The notes: generated from the sequence alone by a model not told the origin. Shown: positions 28,412 through 38,129, counted from the first letter of the stretch. The stretch: DNA of 64,000 nucleotides from Brevundimonas sp. (GCA_003248965.1 QFQU01000015.1:62001-126000), one strand, 5' to 3'. Made by a program: numbers and translations.

Positions 28412-29397
28412 CCCGTCTGTCGCGTCTCGCCGCCGTCTGGGCCGCCCTGTCGCTGACGGCTTGCGCGACCACGCTTGGTCCGCCCCAGCCCTATCCGCGC
28501 CCGGCCGAAAACTGGACGCCGGTCGAGGCGCAGTTGAAGGCGGTGGGCCTGGGCTTGCCCGGCGGCGCAGTCCTGGCGCCCGGCCTGATCTTCGCCGGCG
28601 GCGTGGAGATCGTGGCGGCGCCGACATCCCCGCTGCACAGTCTGTCGGACCTGAAACTGACCCGGGGCGACGGACTGGTCGCCGTGTCCGATGTCGGCGA
28701 CCTGGTCCAGGCGGATCTGCGGCTGGATCGGCGCGGCCGCCTGGTCGGGCTGGATCACATCCGCGCACGGTGCCTGACCCTGCCCGACGGTGCGCCCATC
28801 GTCGATAAGGCGGACGGCGACGCCGAGGGTCTGATTTTGACGCCGCAGGGCGATCTGCTGATCAGCTTCGAGCGCCGTCACCGGCTTTGGAACTATGGCC
28901 CTCTGTCCGCCCTGACCGCGCCGCGACCGCTGCGCATCCCGGACTTTCCCTTCGCCGAAAACGACGGCATGGAGGGGATCGCCGTCGCCCCCGACGGCTG
29001 GCGCGTGGCGGGCGAGGCCGGCGGCGTCTGGGACTGTTCGCCGGCGCGCTGCGTCGTCGTCACGGCGCCCCCGAGCACGCCTGTTCCCGACAGCGAATAC
29101 CGCATCACCGGCATGGACCGCGACCCGTCGGGCGACGGCTGGTTCGTGGTCGAGCGCCGCTTCCGCCTGCCGTTCGATGCGCGCGGACGCATCCGTCGCA
29201 TGGCGCCCGATGGAACTCTGGGACCGGTGTTGATCGAGTTGAAACTGCCCGGAACCACCGACAATTTCGAAGGGATCGCCGCCCAGGCCCGGGCGGGGGG
29301 CGTGCGCCTCTACATCCTGTCGGACGACAACTTCAACCCCGTCCAGCGCACCCTGCTTTTGGCCTTCGACGTGTCTCAAGCCGCGCCGGCCCGCTGA
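28408..29397 (+). CDS. phytase-like esterase-family lipoprotein
   Basis: 329 residues. A lipoprotein signal (AVWAALSLTACAT lipobox) precedes a beta-propeller-like domain of the 'esterase-like activity of phytase' family (DLKLTRGDGLVAVSDVGDLVQADL, FAENDGMEGIAVAPDGW, NFEGIAAQA). It is coupled to cobT (ATGA overlap), which seems incidental. It may be a phosphoesterase of the envelope; no substrate is assignable. Its 3' end overlaps the convergent otsA by 22 bp. Confidence 0.82.
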   Translation: MTRLSRLAAVWAALSLTACATTLGPPQPYPRPAENWTPVEAQLKAVGLGLPGGAVLAPGLIFAGGVEIVAAPTSPLHSLSDLKLTRGDGLVAVSDVGDLVQADLRLDRRGRLVGLDHIRARCLTLPDGAPIVDKADGDAEGLILTPQGDLLISFERRHRLWNYGPLSALTAPRPLRIPDFPFAENDGMEGIAVAPDGWRVAGEAGGVWDCSPARCVVVTAPPSTPVPDSEYRITGMDRDPSGDGWFVVERRFRLPFDARGRIRRMAPDGTLGPVLIELKLPGTTDNFEGIAAQARAGGVRLYILSDDNFNPVQRTLLLAFDVSQAAPAR

Positions 29398-30788
29398 TCG
29401 TCGGCGGCGGGGGTCGGGGCGCCGACCAGGGCGGTGACGAAGGCGTCGCGCCAGATCGAGACGTCGGTGTCGCGCACCACCTGCATCAGGGCCTCCCATT
29501 TCCGGATCCGCTCGGACAGGGGCATGGTCAGGGCCTTGTGGATGGCCTCGGACAGTTCCTCGCGGCTGTAGGGATTGACCAACAGCGCCTCGCCCATCTG
29601 TTCGGCCGCCCCGGCGAAGCGCGACAGGATCAGGACGCCGGGATCTTCGGGATCTTGAGCCGCCACATATTCCTTGGCGACCAGATTCATGCCGTCGCGC
29701 AACGGCGTCACCAGCCCCACCTTGGCCGCCCGATAGATGCCCGCCAGCTGGTCCCGGCGATAGGTGCGGTTCAGATAGCGGATCGGCTGCCAGTCCATGT
29801 CGGCGAAGGCGCCGTTGACCCGCCCGGCCAGGGCGTCGAGCCGCGCCCGAATGTCCTGATAGCTGTCGACGTCGTCTCGCGAGATGGGCGTGACCTGCAG
29901 CAGAAAGACCTCGCCGCGCATGGACGGATTGTCGTGCAGGAACTGCTCATAACCCAGGAGTCGCTCTTCCAGCCCCTTGGAATAGTCCAGCCGGTCCACG
30001 CCGACGATCATCTTGCGGAACGCCGCAGAGGCCGCCATCCGGTCATAGGTGCGCTCTCCCAGCGCCGAATTCCGCGCCGCCAGAAAGCCGTCCACATCGA
30101 TGCCGATCGGGAAGACGCCGGTCTGGACGCGACGTCCGAAACACTCCAGCCCACCGTCGCCGTCCAGTTCGCCCCGCGCCTCCGTCACCACATAGTCCGT
30201 GAACAGATCGCTCCATTCCTGAGTATGGAAACCGATCAGGTCGAAGTCGAACATCGATTCGACCAGCCGCCGATGGTGGGGCAGCGTCACAAGCAGCTGG
30301 CGCGTCGGCCAAGGCGTGTGCAGGAAGAAGCCGATCCGGTTCCTGACCCCCAGGCGGCGCAGGTCCCGCGCCATGGGGATCATGTGATAGTCGTGGATCC
30401 AGATCACGTCGTCCGGCTGGATGCGGGGCGCCAGAACCTCGGCGAAACGCCGGTTCACCCGCTCGTAGCCTTCGCCATAGCTGCGCTCGTACTGGGCCAG
30501 GTCGATCCGGTGGTGGAACAGGGGCCAGAGCGTCTTGTTGGCGTAGCCGTTGTAGTATTCGTCGACGTCCTGGGCTTCCAGATCGACCAGGCCGACGGTG
30601 ACGCCGGCCCGGTCCTCCAGCTTCATCTCGCCGGTGAAGTGATCGACGGTCTCGCCGGACCATCCGAACCACAGGCCGTCGTATTTTCTGAGCGCCGCCG
30701 ACAGGGCCATGGCCAGGCCGCCCGCCGATCCTGCGGCGGGGTCGGCGGGTGCGGAGACACGGTTGGAGACGACGATCAGGCGCGACAT
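29376..30788 (-). CDS. otsA: trehalose-6-phosphate synthase
   Basis: 470 residues, GT20 family. Makes trehalose-6-phosphate from UDP-glucose and glucose-6-phosphate. The start MSRLIVVSNRVSAP, the GLWFGWSGE segment, VIWIHDYHMIPMA, GVDRLDYSKGLEERLLGYE and the C-terminal RDGMNLVAKEYVAAQ are all diagnostic. It is last in the operon otsB-GH15-otsA. Trehalose protects against osmotic and desiccation stress. It is 55 bp downstream of the GH15 gene. Confidence 0.95.
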   Translation of the reverse strand: MSRLIVVSNRVSAPADPAAGSAGGLAMALSAALRKYDGLWFGWSGETVDHFTGEMKLEDRAGVTVGLVDLEAQDVDEYYNGYANKTLWPLFHHRIDLAQYERSYGEGYERVNRRFAEVLAPRIQPDDVIWIHDYHMIPMARDLRRLGVRNRIGFFLHTPWPTRQLLVTLPHHRRLVESMFDFDLIGFHTQEWSDLFTDYVVTEARGELDGDGGLECFGRRVQTGVFPIGIDVDGFLAARNSALGERTYDRMAASAAFRKMIVGVDRLDYSKGLEERLLGYEQFLHDNPSMRGEVFLLQVTPISRDDVDSYQDIRARLDALAGRVNGAFADMDWQPIRYLNRTYRRDQLAGIYRAAKVGLVTPLRDGMNLVAKEYVAAQDPEDPGVLILSRFAGAAEQMGEALLVNPYSREELSEAIHKALTMPLSERIRKWEALMQVVRDTDVSIWRDAFVTALVGAPTPAADDQRAGAA

Positions 30789-30843
30789 GACTTCACTTCA
30801 GGCGGCGTCCCCAGCCCCGGGGACGAAACAGGCGGTCGAGGAC

Positions 30844-32628
30844 TTAACGCACGTCGGTCCAGGAACGGCTCAACAGCACGGCGCAATTGATGATGCCGAC
30901 CAGGGAATAGGTCTGCGGATAGTTGCCCCACAGCTCTCCGTCCTCGATGGAGATGTCCTCGCTGAGCAGGCCTGCGCGGGTGCGGCGGCTCAACATCTCG
31001 TCGAAGATGGCCCGCGCCTCTTCGACCCGGCCGTTCTGATGCAGGGCCTCGATGAACCAGAAGGTGCAGAAGTTGAACGCCGTCTCCGGCTCTCCGAAAT
31101 CGTCCGGTTCGACATAGCGGAACAGATAGGCGCCCTTCTTCAGGTCGCGCTCGATGGCGTCGAAGGTGGCGACCTGACGCGGATCGCGCGGGTCCAGAAA
31201 GCCCAGGTCCGTCAGTTGCAGCAGGGACGCATCCAGTTCCCGATTGCCGAAACTGGCGGCGAACCGGCCCTCGTCGGGCAGGAAGGCTTCCTTTTCCACC
31301 CGGTCGCGGATTTCGGTCGCTCGTTCGCGCCAGACCTCGGCGCGCGCATGAAGGCCCAGATGGTCCGCCGCCTTGGCCAGCCGATCGCAGGCCGCCCAGC
31401 ACATGACCGAAGAATAGGTGTGGACCCGCGCGATGGTGCGGAACTCCCACAGGCCGGCGTCGGGCTGATCGTGCAAGGCGTAGGCGCGCTCGCCGACCTT
31501 CTCCAGGGCGTGGAAATCGGCGATGGTTCCGGGCCGCAACAGCCGCTGGTCATAGAAGGCCTGGACCAGCGGCAGGACGATCTGTCCGTACACGTCGTGT
31601 TGCAGATGCTCATGCGCCTGATTACCGATCCTGACCGGCTTCATCCCGCGATAGCCCGCGACCGTATCGACGATGCTTTCGCCGATGCCCGGCTCCAGGC
31701 CGACGCCATAGACGGGCTGGACATGGCCGCCGGCGGAATCGTCCACCAGATTGCGCAGATAGCCGAGATAGTTCTCCAGAATATCGACCGCGCCCAGCCG
31801 GTTCAGCGCCCGCACCGTATAATAGGCGTCCCGGATCCAGCAGTAGCGATAGTCCCAGTTCCGACCGCTCTCCTTGAACTCGGGCACCGAGGTGGTCATG
31901 GCCGCCACGATGGCGCCGGTCTCTTCATAGACGCACAGTTTCAGGGTGATGGCCGCGCGGATCACCGCCTCCTGATAGTCCAGCGGCAGATAGAGTTTGC
32001 GCACCCAGTCCTGCCAATAGGCGACGGTGCGGTTCAGCGCCGCCTCGACGCCCGGCCCGACATCCTGGTCGTAGCCCTCGTCCGGTCCGAAGAAGAAGGC
32101 GTGCGGCTGCTCCAGCCGGAACACGCGCTCCTCCAGAACGTGAGACACCGGGCAGTCGGTCGTCAGTCGAAACACCACGTCCGGACAGATGTAGCGGATG
32201 TGGTTCGAGCCCGAGGTGTGCGGCGCGGGCGCCGCCCCCCAGTCGGTGGAGGGTCGCAGCCGCACGCGGATGCGCGGCGTGCCTTCCAGCGGCCGCACGA
32301 TCCGTCCGAAAGCCAGGGGCCGATAGGTGCGCGAATGTTTCGGATGGCGGGGCGCGAAGTCGATGATCTCGACCGACGCCCCGTCTTCGTCGGTCAGGAC
32401 GGTGCGCAGCACGGGGGTGTTGCGAATGTAGGACTGCGAGACGTGCGACAGTCCCTCCAGCTCTATGGCCCAGAATCCGTGGTCGGGCGCTTCACCGTCC
32501 ATCAGGGCGGAAAAGACCGGGTCGCCGTCCACGCGCGGAGCGCAGGCCCAGACGAACCGCCCCTGGCGGTCGATCAGGGCGCTGACGGCGCAGTTGCCGA
32601 TGGGAAAGAGGTCAAGATTGGGGGTCAT
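30844..32628 (-). CDS. glycoside hydrolase family 15 protein (trehalase/glucoamylase-like)
   Basis: 594 residues. The N-terminal domain (NLDLFPIGNCAVSALIDRQGRFVW) is the trehalase-like cap of bacterial GH15 enzymes, and the (alpha/alpha)6 barrel includes NWDYRYCWIRDAYYTVRALNRLG and GELWGNYPQTYSLVG near the catalytic acid. In actinobacteria such enzymes can be trehalases. Placement between otsB and otsA suggests a substrate in trehalose metabolism. No signal peptide, so cytoplasmic. Its start is 3 bp after the otsB stop, so it is cotranscribed. Confidence 0.9.
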   Translation of the reverse strand: MTPNLDLFPIGNCAVSALIDRQGRFVWACAPRVDGDPVFSALMDGEAPDHGFWAIELEGLSHVSQSYIRNTPVLRTVLTDEDGASVEIIDFAPRHPKHSRTYRPLAFGRIVRPLEGTPRIRVRLRPSTDWGAAPAPHTSGSNHIRYICPDVVFRLTTDCPVSHVLEERVFRLEQPHAFFFGPDEGYDQDVGPGVEAALNRTVAYWQDWVRKLYLPLDYQEAVIRAAITLKLCVYEETGAIVAAMTTSVPEFKESGRNWDYRYCWIRDAYYTVRALNRLGAVDILENYLGYLRNLVDDSAGGHVQPVYGVGLEPGIGESIVDTVAGYRGMKPVRIGNQAHEHLQHDVYGQIVLPLVQAFYDQRLLRPGTIADFHALEKVGERAYALHDQPDAGLWEFRTIARVHTYSSVMCWAACDRLAKAADHLGLHARAEVWRERATEIRDRVEKEAFLPDEGRFAASFGNRELDASLLQLTDLGFLDPRDPRQVATFDAIERDLKKGAYLFRYVEPDDFGEPETAFNFCTFWFIEALHQNGRVEEARAIFDEMLSRRTRAGLLSEDISIEDGELWGNYPQTYSLVGIINCAVLLSRSWTDVR

Positions 32629-32631
32629 GGA

Positions 32632-33390
32632 TCAGGCCTCCGCCACCGCTTCCAGCCAGGTCAGGACGGCGTCCACGTCGTCCAGCCGATACCGCGCCGC
32701 CGTCGGCCGCTTAGGTCCGACCAGCACGCCGTAGCCGCCCAGGGCCGCCGCCGCCTCGAATCCGTGTTCGTCGGTCAGATCGTCCCCCAGCATGACCGGG
32801 ACCGCATCCCTGAACGGCGGTTCCTGCATGAAGGCGGTCACGGCCGTGCCCTTGTCGGCGCCGGGCGTCTTGAGCTCCAGCACCATATGGCCCGGCTGCA
32901 GCGTCAGGCCCGTCTCGGCTTGGAGGCGGCGAGCCAGGTCTTCGGCCGCCTTAGCCTGATCCGGCGCCTGGCGATAGTGCAGGCCCGCCGAGACGCCCTT
33001 GTCCTCGACGATCATGCCCGGCCGGTCGGCGGCGAACAGCTGGAACGCTCTCAAGGCCCGCGCCACGCCGAGGTCGGCGGTCTTGCGACGGATCGAGCCG
33101 TCCTTCAGCCGCCGCTCCAGCCCATGCACGCCCGAGGCGGACATCAGGGCGTGGTCGGCGATCCGGTCGATCTCTGCGATGGTCCGGCCACTGACGATGG
33201 CGACCCGCCCGTCCATCTTCCCGGCCACGGCCTTCAGCGCGGCCGTCCGGCGCGCCACCGGACCCACGGCGTCGGGCGTCGCCGCCAACGGCGCCAGCAC
33301 GCCGTCCATGTCCAGGAACAGGGCGACGCCTTCGGCGCGCACGGGCGGCGGCGGCAAGATGAGATCGGCGGCTCTGGCGTGAGACGTCAT
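32632..33390 (-). CDS. otsB: trehalose-6-phosphate phosphatase
   Basis: 252 residues, HAD superfamily. Removes phosphate from trehalose-6-phosphate. The nucleophile motif is FLDMDGVLAPL, motif II AIVSGR, the lysine of motif III in DKGTAVTAFM, and motif IV MLGDDLTDEHGF. The ATG at 33390 is used; the longer in-frame extension to 34632 would run antisense through the neighbouring gene. It is first in the trehalose operon and divergent from kdsD over 168 bp. Confidence 0.93.
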   Translation of the reverse strand: MTSHARAADLILPPPPVRAEGVALFLDMDGVLAPLAATPDAVGPVARRTAALKAVAGKMDGRVAIVSGRTIAEIDRIADHALMSASGVHGLERRLKDGSIRRKTADLGVARALRAFQLFAADRPGMIVEDKGVSAGLHYRQAPDQAKAAEDLARRLQAETGLTLQPGHMVLELKTPGADKGTAVTAFMQEPPFRDAVPVMLGDDLTDEHGFEAAAALGGYGVLVGPKRPTAARYRLDDVDAVLTWLEAVAEA

Positions 33391-33558
33391 GGAACTCTTG
33401 GCTTTCTTCGACTTCCCCGGGCCGACTAACGCGCCAGAGCGGCAAAGGTTGACGCAAAAGCGACAAAGGCGTCTGAAAGGAAGCGTCGCGCGCGGTCGAA
33501 GGCTGAGGCGGATCGCGCGCCTCGAACCAAGGAGAACCCGGCAACGGGCCTGTAAAGA

Positions 33559-34551
33559 ATGACTGAAACCCTGCATTCCTCGCCGGACGAGATCGCCGCC
33601 ATGACCGACCGCGCCCGGTCGGTGATCCGGCTCAACATCGAGGCGCTGGAGGCCCTGGAGCGGACCGTGGACGGCGCCCTGGCGCGTGCGGTGGACGTCA
33701 TCATGAGCCGGCCCGGCTATGTGGTCGTCACCGGCATGGGCAAGTCCGGCCACATCGGGGGCAAGATCGCCGCGACCCTGGCGTCCACCGGCACCAACGC
33801 CTTCTTCGTCCATCCGGCGGAAATGAGCCACGGCGATCTGGGCATGCTGCGGCCGGACGTGACGGTTCTGGCCCTGTCCAACTCGGGGGAGAGCCGCGAA
33901 CTGCGCGATCCGCTGCTGTTCTGCCAGCGCAACGGCATTCCGGTCATCGCCATCACCCAGCGTCCGACCAGCTTTCTGGGCCGCAACGCCGCCGTCTGCC
34001 TGACCATGCCCAAGGTGGCGGAGGCCTGTCCTAACGGCCTGGCGCCGACGACCTCGACCCTGATGACCCTCGCCCTGGGCGACGCCCTGGCCATGGTGCT
34101 GATGGACCGGCGCGGCTTCACCGCCCTGGACTTCGGCCTGCATCATCCGGGCGGCGCCCTGGGCATGAGCCTGCAAAGCGTGCGCGAATGGATGGGCGAC
34201 AACGCCGCCGCCCCCGCCAATGTGCCGTTGGACGCCAGCTTTAGCGAGGTGGTCTCGGCCATCACCCAGGGCCGCAAGGGGGCGGTCGCCGTGCTGAATC
34301 CCGACGGAACCCTGGCGGGCATCGTCACCGACGGCGACCTGCGCCGCGCCTTTCAGCGCGATGTCACCAGCCTGAAGGCCGCCGACATCATGGGGGCCAA
34401 TCCGATCACCGTGGATCCCGACGCGCGTATGAGCGACGTCGTCGATCTCTTGACCGCCAACAAGATTTCCAACCTGTTCGTGGTCGAGGAGGGGCGGCCC
34501 ACCGCCATCGTCCACATCGCCGAGTTGATGCAGGCCGGCTACGTCGCCTGA
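33559..34551 (+). CDS. kdsD: KpsF/GutQ-type arabinose-5-phosphate isomerase
   Basis: 330 residues. Interconverts ribulose-5-phosphate and arabinose-5-phosphate, the precursor of Kdo. An N-terminal SIS domain (VVVTGMGKSGHIGGKIAATLASTGT, SNSGESRELRD) is followed by two CBS repeats (about 210-330). The next genes encode a glycosyltransferase and a polysaccharide exporter, so it may serve Kdo for LPS or a capsule-like polymer. The ATG at 33559 is not preceded by a strong ribosome site. Confidence 0.92.
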   Translation: MTETLHSSPDEIAAMTDRARSVIRLNIEALEALERTVDGALARAVDVIMSRPGYVVVTGMGKSGHIGGKIAATLASTGTNAFFVHPAEMSHGDLGMLRPDVTVLALSNSGESRELRDPLLFCQRNGIPVIAITQRPTSFLGRNAAVCLTMPKVAEACPNGLAPTTSTLMTLALGDALAMVLMDRRGFTALDFGLHHPGGALGMSLQSVREWMGDNAAAPANVPLDASFSEVVSAITQGRKGAVAVLNPDGTLAGIVTDGDLRRAFQRDVTSLKAADIMGANPITVDPDARMSDVVDLLTANKISNLFVVEEGRPTAIVHIAELMQAGYVA

Positions 34552-34573
34552 CGCCCCGAAGACGCTTCTGACC

Positions 34574-35854
34574 ATGAGAATTCTATACGACGCCAGCCGG
34601 CTTATGAGCCGGGCCGACCGGTCCTCGCCCACCGGCGTGGATCGGGTCTGTCTGGCCTATGCCGAATGGCTGCTGGCCCGGCCCGACGTGCTGGTCCTGC
34701 CGGTTCGGGGCAGGAAGAATCGGCTGGTGCAGGTCGACAAGGCCTGGTTCCGCCGCTTCGTTCTCGACCTTCGCGCCCGCTGGAACGGCGACGGCGCGAC
34801 CGGCGACGCCCACCACGAGACCCGACTGCTGGCCGCCCTTACGGCGCCGAGCCGCCCCGCCGCCTCGGTGATCGGCGCCCCGCCCGCGCCCGCCGCCGAT
34901 CAACCCGCCGACAGGACGCGGGTGTTCAAGCAGTTCTTCCGCTCGCGCCATTCAGCGCCCCTGCCGGCGGCGGACCTCTATCTGACCGTCGGCCATACCA
35001 CGCTTCAGGATCCGTCGGCGCTGCAGGATCTGGAGGCGGCAGGGATCGAACGGGTCGTGCTGATCCACGACCTGATTCCCGTGACCCACCCCGAGTTCTG
35101 TCGCCCCGGCGACGGCGCCAAACACCATGCCCGCGTCTCCAACACCCTGCGCCACGCCAGCCGCGTGATCGTCAACTCGGCCTATACCGGCGACGAACTC
35201 CGGGCCTTCGCTGTGCGCGAAAACCTGCCCCAGCCGCCTATCCATGTGGCGCACCTGGGGCTGGAGCCGGCCTTTGCGGCAGGCGAGGCGATCCAGGCGG
35301 CGCGGCCCTATTTCGTTCACGTCGGCACCATTGAGGCGCGCAAGAACCTGGCCCTGCTGCTGACGATGTGGCGGCGGCTGGAAGAGCGGATGGGCGACCG
35401 CACGCCGTCCCTGGTTCTGGTCGGCCGCTATGGCTGGGAGAACGAAGCGGTGCTGGACCACCTGCAGCGGTCGCCCAATCTGCGGGGCGTGGTTCATCAG
35501 GCGTCGAACCTGTCCGACACGACCCTGGCCGCCCTGATGCGCGGCGCCCGCGCCGTCCTGGCGCCGTCCTCGGTGGAGGGGTTCGACCTGCCGGCCGTGG
35601 AGGCCTGCGCCATGGGCCTGCCCCTGATCGCCTCGGACATTCCGCCCCACCGCGAACTGACGCCGGACGCCGAACTGATCGACCCTCTTGACGGCCTGGG
35701 CTGGCTGGCTGCGGTCGAGCGTGCTGCGCTTTCGCCCGCGCCGGAACCCGCCGTCTATGCCGCTCCCTCGTGGGAGGCGCATTTCGACACGGTCGCGCGC
35801 GCCATCGGGCTGGCGCCCGTTTCGCCTCTGGCGAGCGGCGACAAAGGCTTGTAA
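34574..35854 (+). CDS. GT4-type glycosyltransferase (family 1 clan)
   Basis: 426 residues. A GT-B glycosyltransferase: acceptor-side N-terminal half (MRILYDASRLMSRADRSSPTGVDRV) and a donor-binding half with FVHVGTIEARKNLALLLTMW, LVLVGRYGWEN and the EX7E-like motif in LAPSSVEGFDLPAVEACAMG. It likely adds a sugar during exopolysaccharide or capsule assembly, since a Wza-like exporter gene follows 30 bp downstream. The sugar and acceptor cannot be told. Confidence 0.87.
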   Translation: MRILYDASRLMSRADRSSPTGVDRVCLAYAEWLLARPDVLVLPVRGRKNRLVQVDKAWFRRFVLDLRARWNGDGATGDAHHETRLLAALTAPSRPAASVIGAPPAPAADQPADRTRVFKQFFRSRHSAPLPAADLYLTVGHTTLQDPSALQDLEAAGIERVVLIHDLIPVTHPEFCRPGDGAKHHARVSNTLRHASRVIVNSAYTGDELRAFAVRENLPQPPIHVAHLGLEPAFAAGEAIQAARPYFVHVGTIEARKNLALLLTMWRRLEERMGDRTPSLVLVGRYGWENEAVLDHLQRSPNLRGVVHQASNLSDTTLAALMRGARAVLAPSSVEGFDLPAVEACAMGLPLIASDIPPHRELTPDAELIDPLDGLGWLAAVERAALSPAPEPAVYAAPSWEAHFDTVARAIGLAPVSPLASGDKGL

Positions 35855-35884
35855 TCAACACGCGAACAAGGGCTATCCGGCTTC

Positions 35885-37045
35885 ATGACGCGCACCATCC
35901 TGCCTCTCGCGATCGTCGCCATCCTCGGCGGCTGCTCCACCCTGCCCCGCGACGGGCCCTCCGGCGCTTCCATCAACGCGGGCGCCACGACGCCCCAGGC
36001 GATGGGCAGCTACGCCCTGGTGCCGTTGACGTTCGAAGTGACCGAGCGGATCAAACAGGTCCCGCCCCAGTTCTTCGGCACCCTGGCCTCGGCCTCCAGC
36101 GAACAGCCCGTCGACATCATCGGCGAAGGCGACACCCTGGCCATCTCCATCTACGACCCGTCGGGCTCCCTGTTCGGCGGCGGCGGAAGCGCCTCCAGCC
36201 GCGCGACCAGCATCGAGGGCGGTTCCCAGGCCCTGCCCGGCGCCGTGGTGGACCGCAGCGGGTCGGTCTCGGTGCCCTTCGCGGGCCAGATTCGCGTCCA
36301 GGGCCTGACCTCGACACAGGCCGCCGCCGCCATTCGTCGCGCCCTGGTCGGCAAGGTCGCCAATCCGCAGGTGATGGTCGCCATCGCCGGCAACGTCTCC
36401 AACAGCGTCAACGTCCTGGGCGACGTGCGCCAGCCCGGCCGCGTGCCGGTCGGCGTCAACCGCGACCGCATCCTGGACGTGATCGCCGCCGCCGGCGGCT
36501 CGGCCCGTTCGGTCGACGACCTGACGATCAGCATCCAGCGCGACGGCCGGACCTATAGCGCGCCCCTGTCCGCCGTGACGACCCAGTTCGCCGAGAACGT
36601 TCGGCTGCAGCGCGGGGACGTGATCAACGTCCAGTACAAGCCGCGCCGCTTCTCCACCTTCGGCGCCCTGAACGCCGTGACCCAGGGCGACATGCCCGCC
36701 GGGCCGATGACCCTGACCGGCGCCATGTCCAAGGTCGGCGGCCTGAACACCAATACCGCCAACGCCCGCCGTGTCATGGTCTTCCGCTTCGAACGGCCCG
36801 AGGTGGCCCAGGCCCTGGGCATTACCCAGCCGGCCACCCCGCGCGGCGTGCCCGTGGTCTATGAGCTGAACTTCAACGACGCCGCCAGCGTCTTCGCCGC
36901 CACCAATATGGAGGTGATGCCCGAGGACGTGATCTATGTGCCGCTGGCCGGCGCGGCGGAAGCGCGCAAATTCTTCGAGTTCGTGCAGAGCGTGACGCGC
37001 GTCGTCTATGACGTGTCGGTGACGAGCGCGCTGAACGTCAACTGA
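35885..37045 (+). CDS. outer-membrane polysaccharide export lipoprotein (Wza family)
   Basis: 386 residues. The signal peptide ends in a lipobox (VAILGGCST). The polysaccharide export domain (VDIIGEGDTLAISIYDPSGS...VSVPFAGQIRVQGLT) is followed by SLBB-type repeats (NSVNVLGDVRQPGRVPV; GPMTLTGAMSKVGGLN) and a C-terminal helix (ARKFFEFVQSVTRVVYDVSV) that in Wza crosses the outer membrane. No tyrosine kinase, flippase or polymerase genes are beside it, so the rest of the export system lies elsewhere. Confidence 0.9.
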   Translation: MTRTILPLAIVAILGGCSTLPRDGPSGASINAGATTPQAMGSYALVPLTFEVTERIKQVPPQFFGTLASASSEQPVDIIGEGDTLAISIYDPSGSLFGGGGSASSRATSIEGGSQALPGAVVDRSGSVSVPFAGQIRVQGLTSTQAAAAIRRALVGKVANPQVMVAIAGNVSNSVNVLGDVRQPGRVPVGVNRDRILDVIAAAGGSARSVDDLTISIQRDGRTYSAPLSAVTTQFAENVRLQRGDVINVQYKPRRFSTFGALNAVTQGDMPAGPMTLTGAMSKVGGLNTNTANARRVMVFRFERPEVAQALGITQPATPRGVPVVYELNFNDAASVFAATNMEVMPEDVIYVPLAGAAEARKFFEFVQSVTRVVYDVSVTSALNVN

Positions 37046-37050
37046 CCTCT

Positions 37051-37623
37051 GTGGCGCGCCGCCTGTCCCGATGGTCCGGCCTGTTCGGACGCAGGCGCGC
37101 GGCGGCGCCTCAGACAGATCTCGCCGATCCCTTTGCGGATTTCGAGGCTCAACCGATCGAGGCCGACGCGGTCGATCAGGCTCTGGACGAGATCGAGCAG
37201 GGGGCGCTGTCGATCTACGCCGCCGCCGGCCTGCCGACGGAACTGGGCCACTATCGCCGCGATCCCGAGGACGGCCTGTGGGTCTTCATCGCCGCGCGCC
37301 TGTCGCCCGAGGAACGCTTCAAGCTGACCCTCGATCATCCGCCCGAGGAGGGCTGGCGCTTCGCCCGGCTGCAGGATCTGGGCCTGCGCGAAACGCGCGA
37401 GGACGTCCGCAACGCCGCCCGACTGCTGAACGAGATCGCGACCCTGCGCGCCGCCCGCCACGGCTCGCTGACGCGCGATCATCTGCTGATCGCCATGGAG
37501 CTGGGCGGGGCCTGGCGGGCGTTGCGGGACGCCCAGGCCATCCGCGACAGCCGATTGAGCCTGACGCCCGCTGTCACCCCGAAGACCAAGCAGACGCGCG
37601 ACAAGCGGGGCGGTTCGGACTAG
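37051..37623 (+). CDS. uncharacterised protein beside the polysaccharide exporter
   Basis: 190 residues, not recognised. Starts with GTG 5 bp after the exporter stop. A basic N-terminus (ARRLSRWSGLFGRRRAA) precedes an acidic segment and a compact middle domain (IYAAAGLPTELGHYRRDPEDGLWVF). No signal peptide or membrane helix. The tight spacing suggests cotranscription with the exporter gene and a role in the same envelope pathway, but this is inference only. Confidence 0.6.
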   Translation: MARRLSRWSGLFGRRRAAAPQTDLADPFADFEAQPIEADAVDQALDEIEQGALSIYAAAGLPTELGHYRRDPEDGLWVFIAARLSPEERFKLTLDHPPEEGWRFARLQDLGLRETREDVRNAARLLNEIATLRAARHGSLTRDHLLIAMELGGAWRALRDAQAIRDSRLSLTPAVTPKTKQTRDKRGGSD

Positions 37624-37658
37624 AAGGCCGGTCTTCCCGAACGCCGCCAGAGCCGATC

Positions 37659-38060
37659 ATGTCCGCCCCCGCCGAAACCCCGCCCCAGACCCAGCCCGTC
37701 GGCCGCATCATCGCCATGCCTGCCGACACCAATCCGGAAGGCGACATCTTCGGCGGCTGGCTGCTGGCGCAGATGGACCTGGCCGGCGCGACCCCGGCGT
37801 TCGAGCTGGCCCACGGCCGCTGCGCCACTGTGGCTCTGGACGGCATGGTCTTCCACCAGCCGGTCGCGGTCGGCGACGAGGTCAGCCTGTACGCCCATGT
37901 GGTCAGTTCGGGCCGCACCTCCATCCGCGTCCATGTCGAGGCCTGGAAACGCGCCCGGACGCACCCGACCAACGCCTCGGTCCGCGTGACCCAGGGCGTC
38001 TTCACCTATGTCGCCATCGACCAGGACCGCAAACCCCGTCCCCTGCCCGGCCGGGACTGA
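37659..38060 (+). CDS. acyl-CoA thioesterase, YciA/hotdog family
   Basis: 133 residues. Single hotdog domain with the catalytic pattern MPADTNPEGDIFGGWLLAQMDLA (Asn and Asp near the thioester site) and HVEAWKRA. YciA-type enzymes hydrolyse acyl-CoA esters to free CoA and fatty acid. Length and motif order fit well. It stands just before the def-fmt cluster. Confidence 0.9.
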   Translation: MSAPAETPPQTQPVGRIIAMPADTNPEGDIFGGWLLAQMDLAGATPAFELAHGRCATVALDGMVFHQPVAVGDEVSLYAHVVSSGRTSIRVHVEAWKRARTHPTNASVRVTQGVFTYVAIDQDRKPRPLPGRD

Positions 38061-38129
38061 GGCGCGACAAACCCGACCCGTAAGGTCGGAAATCTTGACC
38101 TTGGGCCGAGGCGGGCTTACCTGCGGGCC

